The position numbers and the translations under genes are program-made. Shown piece after piece: positions 16,705-25,412 of a stretch of 64,000 nt of DNA. The DNA is taken from contig DAPW01000016.1 in assembly GCA_002502245.1 (NCBI GenBank), positions 1-64,000 of the forward strand. Direction: 5' to 3'. Origin of the DNA: Methanoregula sp. UBA154. Its GTDB lineage: Archaea > Halobacteriota > Methanomicrobia > Methanomicrobiales > Methanospirillaceae. Under the pieces are notes generated by a model. That model made no database searches. It was given only the letters and a program-made list of their open reading frames with translations, and had not been told where the DNA came from. The number at the start of each line of letters is the position of its first letter. Within the stretch, counting starts at the first letter, position 1.

Positions 16705-17961
16705 ATGCAGGAACCGCAGATCAACCCCTGGTCAGGCACCCCGTCCCTTGATATCGGGAAGACATTTGCCGATTTCGGTATCGACCCCATTGCCCCGGTC
16801 ATGACAGAACTTCCCGAGATCCCGTACTTCATGCGCCGGGGCATCGTGGTCGGGCACCGGGACTACCTTCCCATCGCGCAGGCAATACGGAACAAGACAC
16901 CATTCCACATCCTGACCGGCTTCATGCCGAGCGGCCACCCGCACCTCGGCCACCTGATGGTGATGAAGGAGGTGATCTGGCACGTGCAGCAGGGCGGCAA
17001 CGGCTACATCACGATCGCCGACCGTGAGGCCCATGCGGTCCGCGGCCTGTCATGGGAGAAGTGCGATGAGTTTGGGAAGGAGTACCTCGCCTGCCTCTAT
17101 GCACTCGGTTTTGAGGGCGAGACCTACTTTCAGACCCGGAACAACCGGCTCAAGGACCTTGCGTTTGAGGCCGCGACCAAGGTGAACTTCTCGGAACTGA
17201 CGGCCATCTACGGCTTCGGTCCCGAAACCGACCTTGCCCATGCCGACAGCGTCATCACGCAGGTGGCTGATATCCTCTATCCCCAGATCGACCGCGAGCC
17301 GGCGCCGACACTGGTGCCGGTCGGGGTCGACCAGGATCCACACATCCGCCTCACCCGGGGGATCGCCCACAAGATGCGGATGTTCACGGTCGAGGAGCGG
17401 GACGGATACATCAGTGTCCGGTCAAAGAATGCTCCCGGGGCTGCAATGGAAGCGGTGAAGAAGGCTTTCCCGCACGCGAAGAAGTACGAGGGACATATTG
17501 ATATCCGGGGTGCAGAATGTGCAGACGTGAAAGGAACGGTTCGGGCGATCGAGCGGGCGCACGGGGGTTTTGCCTTCTACACCCCATCGTCTACATACCA
17601 CATCTTCATGCCCGGCCTGACCGGCGGGAAGATGTCGTCAAGCATTCCCGAGAGCATCATCTCCTTCTATGAGCCCGAGGCAGTGGTGAGAAAGAAGGTG
17701 ATGAGCGGGATCACCGGTGGGAGGATGACCCTTGAAGAGCAGAAGCGGCTTGGCGGCGAACCGGACCGGTGCTCGCTCTACCTCCTCAACCTCTTCCACA
17801 TGGTGACTGACGATGCGGCGCTGGCAGAGATCAGGCGGAGGTGCACCGCCGGCGAGGTCACCTGCGGCCAGTGCAAGAAAGAGACTGCCGAGCGGGTGGT
17901 GGCATTCTTAAAGGACTTCCGGGAGAAGATGGATGCATGTACAGACAGGATACGGGTGTAA
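16705..17961 (+). CDS. trpS: Tryptophanyl-tRNA synthetase
   Basis: 418 aa class I synthetase that charges tRNA-Trp. The HIGH signature appears as SGHPHLGH and the KMSKS signature as GKMSSS. The archaeal/eukaryotic form is shown by the ~70-residue N-terminal part before FHILTGFMPSG and by the PVGVDQDPHIRLTRGIAHK block. Fits the archaeal length. Between endA and pheS; the next ATG is one base after its TAA. Confidence 0.96.
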   Translation: MQEPQINPWSGTPSLDIGKTFADFGIDPIAPVMTELPEIPYFMRRGIVVGHRDYLPIAQAIRNKTPFHILTGFMPSGHPHLGHLMVMKEVIWHVQQGGNGYITIADREAHAVRGLSWEKCDEFGKEYLACLYALGFEGETYFQTRNNRLKDLAFEAATKVNFSELTAIYGFGPETDLAHADSVITQVADILYPQIDREPAPTLVPVGVDQDPHIRLTRGIAHKMRMFTVEERDGYISVRSKNAPGAAMEAVKKAFPHAKKYEGHIDIRGAECADVKGTVRAIERAHGGFAFYTPSSTYHIFMPGLTGGKMSSSIPESIISFYEPEAVVRKKVMSGITGGRMTLEEQKRLGGEPDRCSLYLLNLFHMVTDDAALAEIRRRCTAGEVTCGQCKKETAERVVAFLKDFREKMDACTDRIRV

Positions 17962-17962
17962 G

Positions 17963-19405
17963 ATGGCGGAACTGACACAGAATGAGAAGCGTTTGCTTGC
18001 GGTGCTTGAAACAGAGAAGAAAGCAGATGCCCCCCACCTTGCCGGACTACTGGAGGCAAGCCCGGAGGCGGTAGTGCAGTGGGCTCACCTGGCACAGGAC
18101 AAGGGGTTTGTTTCGGTTGAGCGGATCGTACTGAAGGAGTTTGCGTACACGGACGAGGGGATCCGCTATGCAAAGAACGGCCTCCCCGAGACCCAGCTCC
18201 TCCGCTTCATCCTGCCGGGCACGCAGCTCGCTGACCTCCAGAAGCACGAGGCGTTCAGGATCGGGTTTGGCCAGCTCCGGAAGAAAGGACTGGTGAAAGT
18301 CGAGGGCGCCGCGGTAACAAAAATCCACGGTGCTTCGACAGATGCAGACGAATCCGCACTCAAAAACCCATCTGCTGCAGATCCGAAGACAAAGGAGCTG
18401 ATCAAGCGCGGGATCCTCCAGGAATGCGAGACGGTACGATACGCGGTTTCCATCACTCCCGAAGGGCTCGCGCTCACGAAAAAGGGTCTCGATCTCCGCG
18501 AAGAGACCGGGACGCTCACCCGCGACCAGATCCTGTCAGGCAGCTGGAAGACCGCAAACCTCCGGCACTATGATGTCTCCAAGCTCCCGAAGAAAGCATA
18601 CCCCGGGAAGATCCATCCCTACGAGCGGATCATCGCCGAGATGCGGGAGATCCTCCTCGAGATGGGTTTTGAGGAACTCTATGGCGACATTGTCCAGCAG
18701 TGCTTCTGGAACTTCGACGCCCTCTTCCAGCCGCAGGACCACCCCGCCCGCGAGATGCAGGATACCTTCTACCTGCGGGAGACCATCCCGCTCCCGCCGG
18801 GCTACGAGAAAGTGAAATCCATGCACCTCTCCGGCGGGGATACCTCCTCGACCGGCTGGGGCGGTGTCTGGAAGGAGGAGAAGGCCGAGCAGTGCGTGCT
18901 CCGCACCCACACCACGAGCCTCTCGATCCAGCACCTTGCACAAAACAGGAAACCCCCCGTAAAAGCGTTCGCAGTCGGCAGAGTGTACCGCCGTGAAACG
19001 ATCGACACCACCCACCTTGCAGAGTTCGAGCAGCTCGAGGGGATCGTGATGGACGAGGACGTCACGTTCGGAAACCTGCTCGGGATCCTCCGCGAGTTCT
19101 ACAATCGCATGGGCTTTACAAGCGTCCGCTTCAAGCCTTCCTACTACCCGTACACCGAGCCGAGCCTCGACGCCGAAGTATATATCGAGGGTATCGGATG
19201 GATCGAGATGGGCGGCGCCGGTGTCTTCCGCGAGGAGGTCACGGCACCTCTCGGGATTACCTGCCCCGTGCTCGCCTGGGGCCTGGGCGTGAGCCGGATT
19301 GCCATGCTCCGTCTCGGCCTCAAGGACCTCCGGCTCCTGCACAAGAGCGACGTGGCGTTCCTCCGTGAGACGCCTTCGCTCCGGAAGTCAAAGGGAGGGA
19401 TCTGA
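17963..19405 (+). CDS. pheS: Phenylalanyl-tRNA synthetase alpha subunit
   Basis: 480 aa. An N-terminal winged-helix region (about 1-210, including AGLLEASPEAVVQWAHLAQDKG) precedes the class II catalytic core: HPYERIIAEMREILLEMGFEE (motif 1 region), FDALFQPQDHPAREMQDTFYL, GRVYRRETIDTTHLAEFEQLEG (motif 2) and GLGVSRIAMLRLG (motif 3). Forms an (alpha-beta)2 enzyme with PheT. Start at ATG 17963, one base after the trpS stop. Confidence 0.96.
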   Translation: MAELTQNEKRLLAVLETEKKADAPHLAGLLEASPEAVVQWAHLAQDKGFVSVERIVLKEFAYTDEGIRYAKNGLPETQLLRFILPGTQLADLQKHEAFRIGFGQLRKKGLVKVEGAAVTKIHGASTDADESALKNPSAADPKTKELIKRGILQECETVRYAVSITPEGLALTKKGLDLREETGTLTRDQILSGSWKTANLRHYDVSKLPKKAYPGKIHPYERIIAEMREILLEMGFEELYGDIVQQCFWNFDALFQPQDHPAREMQDTFYLRETIPLPPGYEKVKSMHLSGGDTSSTGWGGVWKEEKAEQCVLRTHTTSLSIQHLAQNRKPPVKAFAVGRVYRRETIDTTHLAEFEQLEGIVMDEDVTFGNLLGILREFYNRMGFTSVRFKPSYYPYTEPSLDAEVYIEGIGWIEMGGAGVFREEVTAPLGITCPVLAWGLGVSRIAMLRLGLKDLRLLHKSDVAFLRETPSLRKSKGGI

Positions 19406-19406
19406 G

Positions 19407-21035
19407 ATGGCCGTCATCACACTCCCCTACAAGTACCTCGAGCGGCTCACCCGGACCGACCGGAAGACGATCCTCGAGAAAATCCCCCTCATCGGCTCGG
19501 ATGTCGAGCGGACCGAAGAGGACCACGCGGACGTGGAGTTCTTTCCGGACCGGCCCGACCTCTTCAGTCCGGAAGGTGTTGCCCGGGCGATGCGGGGCTA
19601 CCTCGGGATCGAGACCGGCCTTCCCACCTACCCGGTCAAACCTTCGGGGATTTCCTTCACCGTCGACCCGAAACTCGCATCCATCCGCCCGGTGCTTGGC
19701 GCAGCGGTCATCCGTGGAATAAAATTCGACGACGAATCGATCCAGAGCATCATGTCCCTGCAGGAGTCGCTCCACTGGGCGGTCGGCAGGGGCCGGAGCA
19801 AGGTGGCAATCGGCATCCACGACATGGACACCGTGAAACCGCCCTTCCGGTACATCGCATCGCCACGGAACAGGAAGTTCGTCCCGCTCGATTATACGGA
19901 AGAGATGACGATGGACGAGATCCTCGAGAAACACCCCAAGGGCCGGGACTACGCAAAGATCGTCAGGGACTTTGCGCTCTTCCCGCTCATTGTCGACAGG
20001 GACGACCATGTCCTCTCGTTCCCCCCGATCATCAACGGTGAGCGGACGCGGGTGACCATCGATACAAAGAACATCCTCCTCGACACGACCGGCACTGACA
20101 AACGGGCTGTAGGCTTTGCCGTCAATATCATCTGCACGGCGATGGCAGAAGCCGGTGCAACTATCGAGAGCGTGGAGATCGGGGGTATGCAGACCCCGAC
20201 ACTTGCACCCGCGGAACGGGTTGTGAGCGTGAAGGAGTGCTCCCGGCTCCTCGGGGTCAGCCTGACCGCTGCATCGATGGCAGAGCTCCTCAGGAAGATG
20301 CGGTTCGGGGCCGAGCCTGAGGGTGCGGATACGGTGAAGGTACAGGTGCCCTGCTACCGGGCCGATATCATGCACGACTGGGACCTCTTCGAGGACGTGG
20401 CAATCGCGTACGGGTACGACAGGCTCGAATCCCACCCCCCCAGGACGTTCACCGTTGGAAAAGCCCACCCGGTGCAGGTCAATGCCGCCCTTGCCCGCGA
20501 GGCGTTCACGGGGCTCGGTTACCTCGAAGTGATGCCGTTTACCCTGACAAACGAGGACGTGCTCTACCGGCAGATGCGGCGGGAGGAGACGAGGGGGGTC
20601 CTCCACGTCATGCACCCGATCAGCATCGAGAACACGGTGGTCAGGACCGAGCTCCTCCCCCTGCTTCTCGAGTTCCTTACCCTGAACCGGCACCGTGAGC
20701 TGCCCCAGCGCCTCTTCACGGTGGGCGATGTGGTCCTGGACTGCCGCACCCACCAGCAGGCGGCCGGCGTCAGCACGCATCCCGATGCGGACTTCTCGGA
20801 GGCCTATGCATCGGCCGATGCGGTGCTCCACGAGCTCTCTGTCGACTACACCGTGAAGGAATCCGCGGACCCGGCGTTCATTGACGGGCGCCGCGGGGAT
20901 ATTATCGTGGCCGGAAAAACGGTCGGGGTTTTTGGCGAGATCCACCCCGCTGTACTGAACGCATTTGATCTCGAGCACTCCGTTGCCGCGTTCGAGTTCG
21001 ACCTCAGAGCCGTACCGGGATACCCCGCCCTCTGA
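19407..21035 (+). CDS. pheT: Phenylalanyl-tRNA synthetase beta subunit
   Basis: 542 aa, the archaeal/eukaryotic short beta form. Opens MAVITLPYKYLERL and contains the B3/B4 editing region (about 100-260), the DWDLFEDVAIAYGYDR B5-type DNA-binding-like region and the catalytic-like C-terminal domain. Partner of PheS; tRNA binding and editing of mischarged Tyr are the family roles. ATG overlaps the end of pheS by spacing of one base (TGAGATG). Its 3' end overlaps that of convergent hisF by 32 bp. Confidence 0.95.
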   Translation: MAVITLPYKYLERLTRTDRKTILEKIPLIGSDVERTEEDHADVEFFPDRPDLFSPEGVARAMRGYLGIETGLPTYPVKPSGISFTVDPKLASIRPVLGAAVIRGIKFDDESIQSIMSLQESLHWAVGRGRSKVAIGIHDMDTVKPPFRYIASPRNRKFVPLDYTEEMTMDEILEKHPKGRDYAKIVRDFALFPLIVDRDDHVLSFPPIINGERTRVTIDTKNILLDTTGTDKRAVGFAVNIICTAMAEAGATIESVEIGGMQTPTLAPAERVVSVKECSRLLGVSLTAASMAELLRKMRFGAEPEGADTVKVQVPCYRADIMHDWDLFEDVAIAYGYDRLESHPPRTFTVGKAHPVQVNAALAREAFTGLGYLEVMPFTLTNEDVLYRQMRREETRGVLHVMHPISIENTVVRTELLPLLLEFLTLNRHRELPQRLFTVGDVVLDCRTHQQAAGVSTHPDADFSEAYASADAVLHELSVDYTVKESADPAFIDGRRGDIIVAGKTVGVFGEIHPAVLNAFDLEHSVAAFEFDLRAVPGYPAL

Positions 21036-21810
21036 GGTACTCTTTTACCTCCTTTATCGTGAACTCGCCGTAGTGGAAGACGCTTGCTGCAAGGCAGGCA
21101 TCGGCCTTTCCTTTTGTGAAACCATCGTAAAAATGCTCAAGGGTGCCGACCCCGCCGCTCGCTACCACCGGGATTCCCGCAGCATCGGATATCGCCGCAG
21201 TGATGGGGATATCGAACCCGTTCTTCGTGCCATCGGTCTCCATGCTGGTGAGGAGGATCTCCCCCGCTCCCCGCTCTTCGGATTCCCTGGCCCAGAGAAT
21301 GGCGTCGATCCCGGTTGGTCTGCTGCCGCCGTAGGTGACCACTTCGTACCAGCACGTTCTCCCGTCTTCGAGGGTCACAGGAGTGGCCTTCTCATTTTTC
21401 GTAAAGTTCCGGCGTACGTCAATCGCACAAACCATGCACTGCGTGCCGAATGCTTCGGCCCCGCGGGTGATGAGCGCGGGGTCCTGGACGGCACTGGTAT
21501 TGAGGCTCACCTTGTCAGCCCCGGCCCGGAGGATCTGCTGGATGTCGTCGGTTGAGCGGAGACCCCCGCCCACGGTCAGTGGCAGGAAGAGCTGGTCGGC
21601 TGCCCGCTTGATGACCTCGATGATGATACCGCGTTTTTCTTTAGACGCGGTGATGTCGAGGAACACGACCTCGTCCGCGCCCTGCTCATTGTACCGCCCG
21701 GCCAGCTCGACCGGGTCACCGGCATCCCGGAGGCCGATAAAGTTCGTCCCTTTTACCACCCTGCCGTCCTTGAGATCAAGGCAGGGAATGATCCGTTTCG
21801 TGAGCACCAT
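21004..21810 (-). CDS. hisF: Imidazole glycerol phosphate synthase cyclase subunit
   Basis: 268 aa (beta/alpha)8 barrel. The catalytic Asp residues are visible in IPCLDLKDGRVVKG (Asp near 11) and VCAIDVRRN (Asp near 130). The two phosphate-binding loops are TVGGGLRS and VASGGVGT. With HisH it converts PRFAR plus ammonia to imidazole glycerol phosphate and AICAR in histidine synthesis. No hisH or other his gene is nearby. Convergent overlap with pheT of 32 bp. Confidence 0.96.
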   Translation of the reverse strand: MVLTKRIIPCLDLKDGRVVKGTNFIGLRDAGDPVELAGRYNEQGADEVVFLDITASKEKRGIIIEVIKRAADQLFLPLTVGGGLRSTDDIQQILRAGADKVSLNTSAVQDPALITRGAEAFGTQCMVCAIDVRRNFTKNEKATPVTLEDGRTCWYEVVTYGGSRPTGIDAILWARESEERGAGEILLTSMETDGTKNGFDIPITAAISDAAGIPVVASGGVGTLEHFYDGFTKGKADACLAASVFHYGEFTIKEVKEYLRGRGIPVRL

Positions 21811-21890
21811 AAATAGACCTTGCGCGGCGGATACTATCTATATTTCCCATCCGTTTGAGCCCTTCACGGAGTTTTTATGTAACCTGCCGT

Positions 21891-21943
21891 CCCTAAGCAT
21901 AGGGTAGTCAGTACCGGGAAGCCGTGTCTTTACCGGCTTTCCC
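21891..21943 (+). promoter_or_regulatory. Two hairpins in the ahcY leader
   Basis: CCCTA-AGCA-TAGGG (21891-21904) and GGGAAGCCG paired with CGGCTTTCCC around an eight-to-nine-base loop (21916-21943). A TATA-like TTTTTATG lies at 21872-21879. If transcription starts 25-30 bases after it, both or at least the second hairpin lie in the leader. The second hairpin ends three bases before GTGAGGAT, the ribosome binding site for ATG 21958. Confidence 0.45.
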
Positions 21944-21957
21944 CCGTGAGGATATTC

Positions 21958-23184
21958 ATGAGCTCAGGAACGCTGAAGATAGAATGGGCTGCGCAGTACA
22001 TGCCGGTGCTCGCTGCCATAAAAAAACAGTTTGTCAGGGACAAGCCGTTCGCCGGTATGACGATAGGCATGGCGCTCCATGTCGAAGCCAAGACCGCAAA
22101 CCTCGTCTCCACGCTCGCTCTTGGAGGCGCAACGGTGCATATCACCGGGTGCAATCCGCTCTCGACACAGGACGATGTGGCCGAGGCCCTGAATGAGGTG
22201 AAGAATGTTCACTGCTATGCGAAGCGGGGCTGCACGGTCGATGAATACTATGCGGCCATCGAGAAGGTGCTCGACGCGAAGCCGGTCATCACCATCGATG
22301 ACGGGATGGACCTGATCCACTATATCCATACCAGGCGCCGTGACCTCATAAAAAAGGTCATCGGCGGGTGCGAGGAGACGACCACCGGCATCCACCGGCT
22401 CCGCTCGATGGCAGCGGAGGGCAAGCTCGAGTTCCCCGTCATTGCCGTGAACGACACCCCCATGAAGCGGTTCTTCGACAATGTCCATGGCACGGGGGAG
22501 AGTGCCCTGTCGTCGATCATGATCACGACCAACACCCTCATCGCCGGCAAATACATTGTTGTTGCCGGCTATGGCTTCTGCGGCCGCGGTCTTGCGAGGA
22601 AAGCCCACGGGCTTGGTGCCAAGGTCATCGTCACCGAGATCGACCCGCGGCGGGCGCTCGAAGCCCACATGGACGGGTTCATGGTCATGACCATGGAAGA
22701 GGCAGCATCCATCGGCGATATCTTCGTCACGACGACCGGTAATGTCGCAGTTATCGGACCAACGCACTTCAGAAAACTGAAAAACGGTGCCATCCTCTCG
22801 AACGCCGGCCATTTTAATGTCGAGATCGATATTCAATGGCTCCACAAAAACGCCGGCACGGTCATCCAGCGCGAAGGCATCGAGACGTTCATGCTCAAAG
22901 GAAAAGCGATCCATGTGCTCGCAGAAGGCCGGCTCGTCAATCTCGCAACCCCCAAAGGTATGGGGCACCCGATCGAGGTCATGGACTTAAGCTTCGCCCT
23001 CCAGGCACTCTGCACCCTCCACATCGCAAAGAACGGGAAGAAGATGAAGGGCGGTGTCTATGAGGTCCCGCAGGATATCGACGAACAGGTAGCCAACCTG
23101 AAACTCTCCTCGCTCGGTCTCTCCATCGATACCCTCAGCAGAGAGCAGAAGAAATACCTCTGCAGCTGGGATATCGGGACGTAA
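21958..23184 (+). CDS. ahcY: S-adenosylhomocysteine (or S-inosylhomocysteine) hydrolase
   Basis: 408 aa. NAD-dependent enzyme that splits the thioether product of SAM-dependent methylation. Visible parts: SGTLKIEWAAQYMPVL, the substrate-binding ETTTGIHRL, NDTPMKRFFDN, the Rossmann loop VAGYGFCGRG (NAD) and the C-terminal GHPIEVMDLSFALQ. In some methanogens this family prefers S-inosylhomocysteine, so the exact substrate is open. Start at ATG 21958 behind GAGGATATTC; the in-frame GTG 21946 lies inside that binding site. T-run at 23208-23215 terminates it. Confidence 0.92.
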   Translation: MSSGTLKIEWAAQYMPVLAAIKKQFVRDKPFAGMTIGMALHVEAKTANLVSTLALGGATVHITGCNPLSTQDDVAEALNEVKNVHCYAKRGCTVDEYYAAIEKVLDAKPVITIDDGMDLIHYIHTRRRDLIKKVIGGCEETTTGIHRLRSMAAEGKLEFPVIAVNDTPMKRFFDNVHGTGESALSSIMITTNTLIAGKYIVVAGYGFCGRGLARKAHGLGAKVIVTEIDPRRALEAHMDGFMVMTMEEAASIGDIFVTTTGNVAVIGPTHFRKLKNGAILSNAGHFNVEIDIQWLHKNAGTVIQREGIETFMLKGKAIHVLAEGRLVNLATPKGMGHPIEVMDLSFALQALCTLHIAKNGKKMKGGVYEVPQDIDEQVANLKLSSLGLSIDTLSREQKKYLCSWDIGT

Positions 23185-23207
23185 AGGGTTCCGGTTCTTA
23201 AAATAAA

Positions 23208-23215
23208 TTTTTTTT
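23208..23215 (+). terminator. T-run terminator after ahcY
   Basis: Eight T residues 24 bases past the stop, directly before repeat R1 copy b. Confidence 0.5.
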
Positions 23216-23217
23216 GT

Positions 23218-23304
23218 GCTCTGTAGAAATCATTTTGATACCTGAAGCTCCCGGGGCTTCGCCCCGCCGCTGGGGCGCCCCGGTTGCGATAGTGCAGTAG
23301 TACC
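23218..23304. repeat. Dispersed repeat, family R1 copy b
   Basis: Second copy of the 911-1005 repeat, same orientation, also preceded by a T-run. Contains the hairpin CGGGGC-TTC-GCCCCG. The rest of 23185-23630 shows no convincing gene; the overlapping frames there lack ribosome binding sites and recognisable products. Confidence 0.65.
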
Positions 23305-23630
23305 TGTTTTTACAAAAAACAGGACGGTTTAAATAAACGTCATACCGTGGGATCGCATGTGCCCCGCTCGCGACGGGGGCAGGGCTGGCGCAAGGGGGGG
23401 GTGATCTCATGTTTTTTAAAAAGGAATTTTCTACCAAGCACTTTTTTCCCCTTCCGGGGTATTACAGATACATGCCGGGAAAACGAGGAGATAAGTACGA
23501 GTATGCTGACAGCAGATTTCTTGAGTATACGTCATGCACTGACCACCCGGAACGCTTCCGGGCGGACGGCAGAGGTGCAGAAGCGGCCCCGGCGGTGCCG
23601 ATCTCCGGTCACATACGGGACCAAACACCG

Positions 23631-23852
23631 TTATTCGCACCGGATAACCTGCGCAGGGCAGAGATCGGCAGATTCTGTAACACACGGATCCAGCTCCGGC
23701 GGTGCCGATCCTTCCGCAGGATTTTTTCCCATCCGATAGTGTTCGATGACCTGACTGAACGAGTCATCCGGGTTCTGTTCAAAGAACGCAGGACACGTTT
23801 CCCAGCAGGTACCACAGCTGACACACCCGCTCCGGTCGATTGTCACGTTCAT
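23631..23852 (-). CDS. Small 4Fe-4S ferredoxin
   Basis: 73 aa. Starts MNVTIDRSGCVSCGTCWETCP: a CX2CX2CX3CP cluster motif at residues 10-20. One more Cys pair (CVTES and DLCP) lies near the C-terminus; the fourth ligand of a second cluster is missing, so one [4Fe-4S] cluster plus a disulphide or partial site is likely. Last gene of the sod-encapsulin transcription unit, where it could supply or drain electrons for iron mobilisation. That role is inference from position. Confidence 0.85.
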   Translation of the reverse strand: MNVTIDRSGCVSCGTCWETCPAFFEQNPDDSFSQVIEHYRMGKNPAEGSAPPELDPCVTESADLCPAQVIRCE

Positions 23853-23947
23853 GCTGTTCCCTGATTTCCCGGGTCAAACCCCGCAGGAGCCGGATGTGCC
23901 TCCGGCCTCACGGTCTGCGGTGATGAATATCCCCTCGGGGCCGGTTC

Positions 23948-24202
23948 TCACGAGCTTCCCGCCCTGCTCTCCACCATACCGGACTCCGGTAATGGAGACA
24001 ACCGGTACTGGTAAATGATCTGCCGCATATCCTGCATGTTCATCTTCTCGATGAGGAGTTTCTTCTCCTTGAGTTTTTTCAAGGCATAGCGAATGGTTCG
24101 CGGGGAGCATCGGGTTTTCTTCACGATATCCTTGTGGGTCATCGCACCTTCGGATCCGAGGATCTCAAGCACGATGATTGATGATGGTGGTAACGGGTTC
24201 AT
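23948..24202 (-). CDS. Winged-helix DNA-binding regulator (MarR-like)
   Basis: 84 aa. The segment MTHKDIVKKTRCSPRTIRYALKKLKEK (about 21-47) is a helix-turn-helix with a typical recognition helix SPRTIRYALKKL; a wing follows (LLIEK...QIIYQYRL). Small single-domain regulators of this type bind as dimers. It sits inside the stress operon, 28 bases after the preceding gene, so it is a candidate for binding the tandem TTTCA element upstream of this operon. A different frame stays open to 23874 and reads like protein, so a frameshifted tail cannot be excluded. Confidence 0.8.
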   Translation of the reverse strand: MNPLPPSSIIVLEILGSEGAMTHKDIVKKTRCSPRTIRYALKKLKEKKLLIEKMNMQDMRQIIYQYRLSPLPESGMVESRAGSS

Positions 24203-24230
24203 GGTTCTTTAAGGTTTTAAAGGGACCGGT

Positions 24231-24578
24231 TCAGCCGCAGCTGGTCCCGCAACCTTCCTCCTGTCCTTTGTCTGCCTCATCCTTGTCTGAAAGGATTCGC
24301 GCAAGCCCTTTTTTCACAAAATCGTCGATCGTTTCCATGGGTCCCCAGGATTCCACGCTGTAGATGTCGGAGACGAACGGGTCCCGCAGGACCAGGACAT
24401 TGCCGTCCTGGCCCGGCCCGGATACGAATTTTTTCCCGTGGTGGGGGTGGCTCGTCTCCTTCTCGACCCGGGTGATCCGTGCGTAAATGACCCAGTAGGT
24501 CAGTGCATCCGTTGCACTGAGATAGATCTCGTGGTCCTGTTCGAATTTTTTTATGAGTTCCAGTGTTTTTTCGTGCAT
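24231..24578 (-). CDS. Unknown protein of the encapsulin operon
   Basis: 115 aa from ATG 24578, which follows GAGGTGA at good spacing (an in-frame GTG at 24587 lies inside that site). N-terminal half is helical (KTLELIKKFEQDHEIYLSATDALTY). The middle has a His-rich SHPHHGKKF, and the C-terminus is acidic and ends EEGCGTSCG, with two cysteines three residues from the end. No family recognised. The terminal CxxxC and central His residues could bind metal. It lacks an encapsulin targeting tail of the usual form. Confidence 0.7.
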   Translation of the reverse strand: MHEKTLELIKKFEQDHEIYLSATDALTYWVIYARITRVEKETSHPHHGKKFVSGPGQDGNVLVLRDPFVSDIYSVESWGPMETIDDFVKKGLARILSDKDEADKGQEEGCGTSCG

Positions 24579-24611
24579 GGTTTTCACCTCAGGTATTCTT
24601 CCGCCTCTGGT

Positions 24612-25400
24612 TCAGGTGAGAACGCAGATCGCCTCCGGTGTCCGGATATGGAGGGCAAGGCTCTCGGTGATAGTGAATTCAAGTGAGTCCCCGGATACAC
24701 CGCTGAACCCGATACTCATGTCCTGCCCGATAACCAGCGAACAGTACTGGCGGCCTGACGCGAGGAGGACGCCGCCCTTTTTCAGGACCGGTGCCTTGAC
24801 CACATCCCCGCCAAGGATCGTACGGATATGATCGAGTTCTGTACCACCGCCCTGCGGGTACCTGCGCAGGAGGAGGTTGTACAGCGCCGGTGCAAGCCCC
24901 ATACAGTAGGGGCCGTGGAACCCGGCCTCATCGAGCCGGGTGACCGCGCCGATGATCTGGTCAGCCGCCGTACCGGTCTTGTCCCATTTCGTCAGGATCA
25001 TGGAAGCAGAACCTTCAGCCCCCAGAAGCCCGGGCACATCCTGGATCCCGTTGAAGATGATGGTGTCCTCCTGTGCTGCACACTCCATTGCGGCGCAGGC
25101 AACCGGCCCCGTATCCGGCATCAGCCGCTCTCTCCCGCTTGCCGCAAGATCCCTCTTATTGAGATAGAAGATGCTGCTCACCAGGTACACCGGGATGACC
25201 GGGCTGGCTGAGATCCCCTCCGCGATCTCACAGTCACTGAGGGGTATTGCCTTGAGCCCGAGTCCGAACGGGCCTTCGATACCGATTAACCGCCGGCCCG
25301 AAAGCTGGCTCTTTGCCGCCTCGATCATGGTGGCATCGAGCAGGTTCCAGGTCTCGGCGCTGACAGGCGCGTCTTCACGCCCCAGGTACGTTTTTTCCAT
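24612..25400 (-). CDS. Encapsulin shell protein (linocin M18 family)
   Basis: 262 aa, the HK97-fold encapsulin length. The opening (YLGREDAPVSAETWNLLDATM, then SGRRLIGIEGPFGLGLKAIP) is the classic encapsulin N-terminal region with the conserved GPxGxGxxAIPL block. Later signatures are CAAMECAAQEDTIIFNG, GLLGAEG, GPYCMGLAPALYNLL and VKAPVLKKGGVLLASGRQYCSLVIGQD. Encapsulins self-assemble into hollow shells, usually 60 or 180 subunits, that store or process iron. The cargo gene is directly upstream with a 12-base gap. ATG 25400 is preceded by AGGAG nine bases away; the upstream TTG is rejected. Confidence 0.95.
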   Translation of the reverse strand: MEKTYLGREDAPVSAETWNLLDATMIEAAKSQLSGRRLIGIEGPFGLGLKAIPLSDCEIAEGISASPVIPVYLVSSIFYLNKRDLAASGRERLMPDTGPVACAAMECAAQEDTIIFNGIQDVPGLLGAEGSASMILTKWDKTGTAADQIIGAVTRLDEAGFHGPYCMGLAPALYNLLLRRYPQGGGTELDHIRTILGGDVVKAPVLKKGGVLLASGRQYCSLVIGQDMSIGFSGVSGDSLEFTITESLALHIRTPEAICVLT

Positions 25401-25412
25401 GGTGCTCAACTC

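Noticed and set aside
19320..20978. 552-codon minus-strand frame across pheT
   Set aside because: Antisense shadow of a GC-rich gene; no ribosome binding site, no domain, and the plus strand is a clear PheT.
21891..21943. Calling the ahcY hairpins a known riboswitch
   Set aside because: No conserved SAH or SAM riboswitch core can be identified, so only hairpins are reported.
23347..23864. Two overlapping plus-strand frames downstream of ahcY
   Set aside because: One runs antisense to the ferredoxin gene; neither has a start site or a family.
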